Both the position numbers and the translations under genes were made by a program. A model generated the notes under the pieces. It saw nothing but the letters and a program-made list of their open reading frames with translations. It searched no databases and was not told the DNA's origin. Positions 6,417-7,338 of a DNA stretch of 7,338 nt are shown here, piece after piece. Position 1 is the first letter of the stretch. Each line of letters opens with the position of its first letter. The DNA lies in assembly GCA_050050615.1 (NCBI GenBank), contig JASFTV010000165.1:1-7338 (forward strand). Reading direction: 5' to 3'. The DNA is from JASFTV01 sp050050615 (GTDB lineage: Bacteria > Desulfobacterota > DSM-4660 > Desulfatiglandales > HGW-15).

Positions 6417-7338
6417 GCGGGATTCTTGAAGCAGCATTTATCTCAGGATTGATTGGTGCCATGATGAGAATGGCCACGCCGATCATATTTGCTACCCTTG
6501 GTGAGATCCTTGCGGAGCGATCCGGCGTGTTGAACCTGGGAATCGAGGGTATCATGCTGATGGGCGCCATGACCGGCTTTCTGGTTTCATTTACTTCAGG
6601 CTCTCTCTGGGTTGGCGTGCTTGCGGCCGCTTTGGTGGGCATGGCCCTGGGTCTCCTTATGGCTTTCTTGTCCGTGCACTTGGGTTTGAGTCAGCATGTA
6701 TCAGGACTGGGCATTACGCTGTTTGCAACCGGTCTGGCTATGTTCGTTTACCGGCTCCGTTTCGGTTCCCCCACCGTACCCCCCACTGTAGAGCCTTTCC
6801 AACAGATCGCCATACCGATTCTTTGTAAGACCCCTCTAATCGGTCCAGGCCTTTTCAACCAATATGTGCTGACCTATTTTGCCTGGCTACTGATCCCGGT
6901 ACTATCCATTCTGCTCTACAAGACGAAACTAGGGCTAAAGATCAGGACCGTCGGCGAAAATCCCGTCGCCGCTGACACAATCGGTGTAAACGTCAATTTA
7001 ACTCGTACGCTCTGCCTTGCTGCCGGCGGAGCTCTTATGGGTATCGGGGGTGCCTTTCTCACCTTGGCCCATCAGAATATGTTCCTGATTGATGTGATCG
7101 GGGGCCGGGGATGGGTCGCTATTGCCATGGTTATCTTTGGAAACTGGGACCCCCTCAAGGGTACCATTGGAGCCCTCATCTTCGGTTTCCTAGATGGACT
7201 TCAGTTAAGGCTTCAAGGCCTGGGTTTCGATATCTCCTTTCATGTTTTCCTGATGATTCCCTATCTGCTGACGATTATCGCTCTGGTAGGTGTTTCCAGG
7301 AGGGCAGCTATTCCAGCGGCTCTGCTAAAGCCTTATCG
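6413..7338 (+). CDS. ABC transporter permease 2 (BPD_transp_2, YufQ/NupQ-like), 3' end cut by the window
   Basis: The frame from the ATG at 6413 is open to the right edge, giving 308 residues of a second, shorter permease that pairs with permease 1 in the membrane. It starts without a long cytoplasmic N-terminus. Landmarks are GVLNLGIEGIMLMGAM (38-53), the LKIRTVGENPVAADTIGVNV coupling loop (175-194), and GRGWVAIAMVIFGNWDPLKG (231-250), followed by GALIFGFLDGLQLRL (253-267). The last visible residues, SRRAAIPAALLKPY, come after the final hydrophobic segment (about 279-293). Since family members are about 300-320 residues, only a few codons should be missing. It overlaps permease 1 by ATGA. 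Only a weak GAGGGTGGTG stretch (6395-6404) is available for ribosome binding, consistent with translational coupling. Confidence 0.93.
   Translation, partial: MSGILEAAFISGLIGAMMRMATPIIFATLGEILAERSGVLNLGIEGIMLMGAMTGFLVSFTSGSLWVGVLAAALVGMALGLLMAFLSVHLGLSQHVSGLGITLFATGLAMFVYRLRFGSPTVPPTVEPFQQIAIPILCKTPLIGPGLFNQYVLTYFAWLLIPVLSILLYKTKLGLKIRTVGENPVAADTIGVNVNLTRTLCLAAGGALMGIGGAFLTLAHQNMFLIDVIGGRGWVAIAMVIFGNWDPLKGTIGALIFGFLDGLQLRLQGLGFDISFHVFLMIPYLLTIIALVGVSRRAAIPAALLKPY

Overview
The window is a stretch of bacterial chromosome in which every gene reads on the + strand. Strong AGGAGG-type ribosome binding sites, a Gram-negative style Sec signal peptide and roughly balanced base composition fit a proteobacterium or related group. 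An anaerobic deltaproteobacterium (Desulfobacterota) is my guess from general gene style, not something the sequence proves.

Layout: (1) positions 3-62, the probable tail of an upstream gene. (2) 63-292, a non-coding leader holding an unusual inverted arrangement of degenerate 8-bp repeats. (3) 293-1165, a cyclase-family (kynurenine formamidase / isatin hydrolase superfamily) metal hydrolase. (4) 1166-1342, a spacer with a good sigma70-type promoter. (5) 1343-2563, an amidohydrolase clearly homologous to cytosine deaminase CodA but lacking one metal-ligand His and the catalytic Glu. (6) 2564-2709, a spacer with two short palindromes. (7) 2710-3696, a secreted BMP-family (PnrA-like) substrate-binding protein. 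(8) 3701-3735, a strong intrinsic terminator. (9) 3835 to the right edge, a double-domain ABC ATPase and two BPD_transp_2-type permeases. Each permease is joined to the gene before it by a 4-bp ATGA overlap. The last permease runs off the window, probably only a few codons short of its end.

Taken together this looks like an uptake-and-hydrolysis module. A BMP-type importer of the nucleoside/simple-sugar class brings in a small molecule, and two cytoplasmic hydrolases, one ring- or amide-opening cyclase-family enzyme and one divergent CodA-like amidohydrolase, process it. The importer family usually carries nucleosides or related compounds, and both hydrolase families act on cyclic or acyl C-N bonds, so an N-heterocycle or amide is the natural inference. 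The binding protein lacks the N-terminal Asp-Asn signature of purine-nucleoside binders, and the amidohydrolase has a remodelled active site, so the substrate is probably not an ordinary nucleoside or cytosine. I do not recognise this exact gene set as a characterised pathway.
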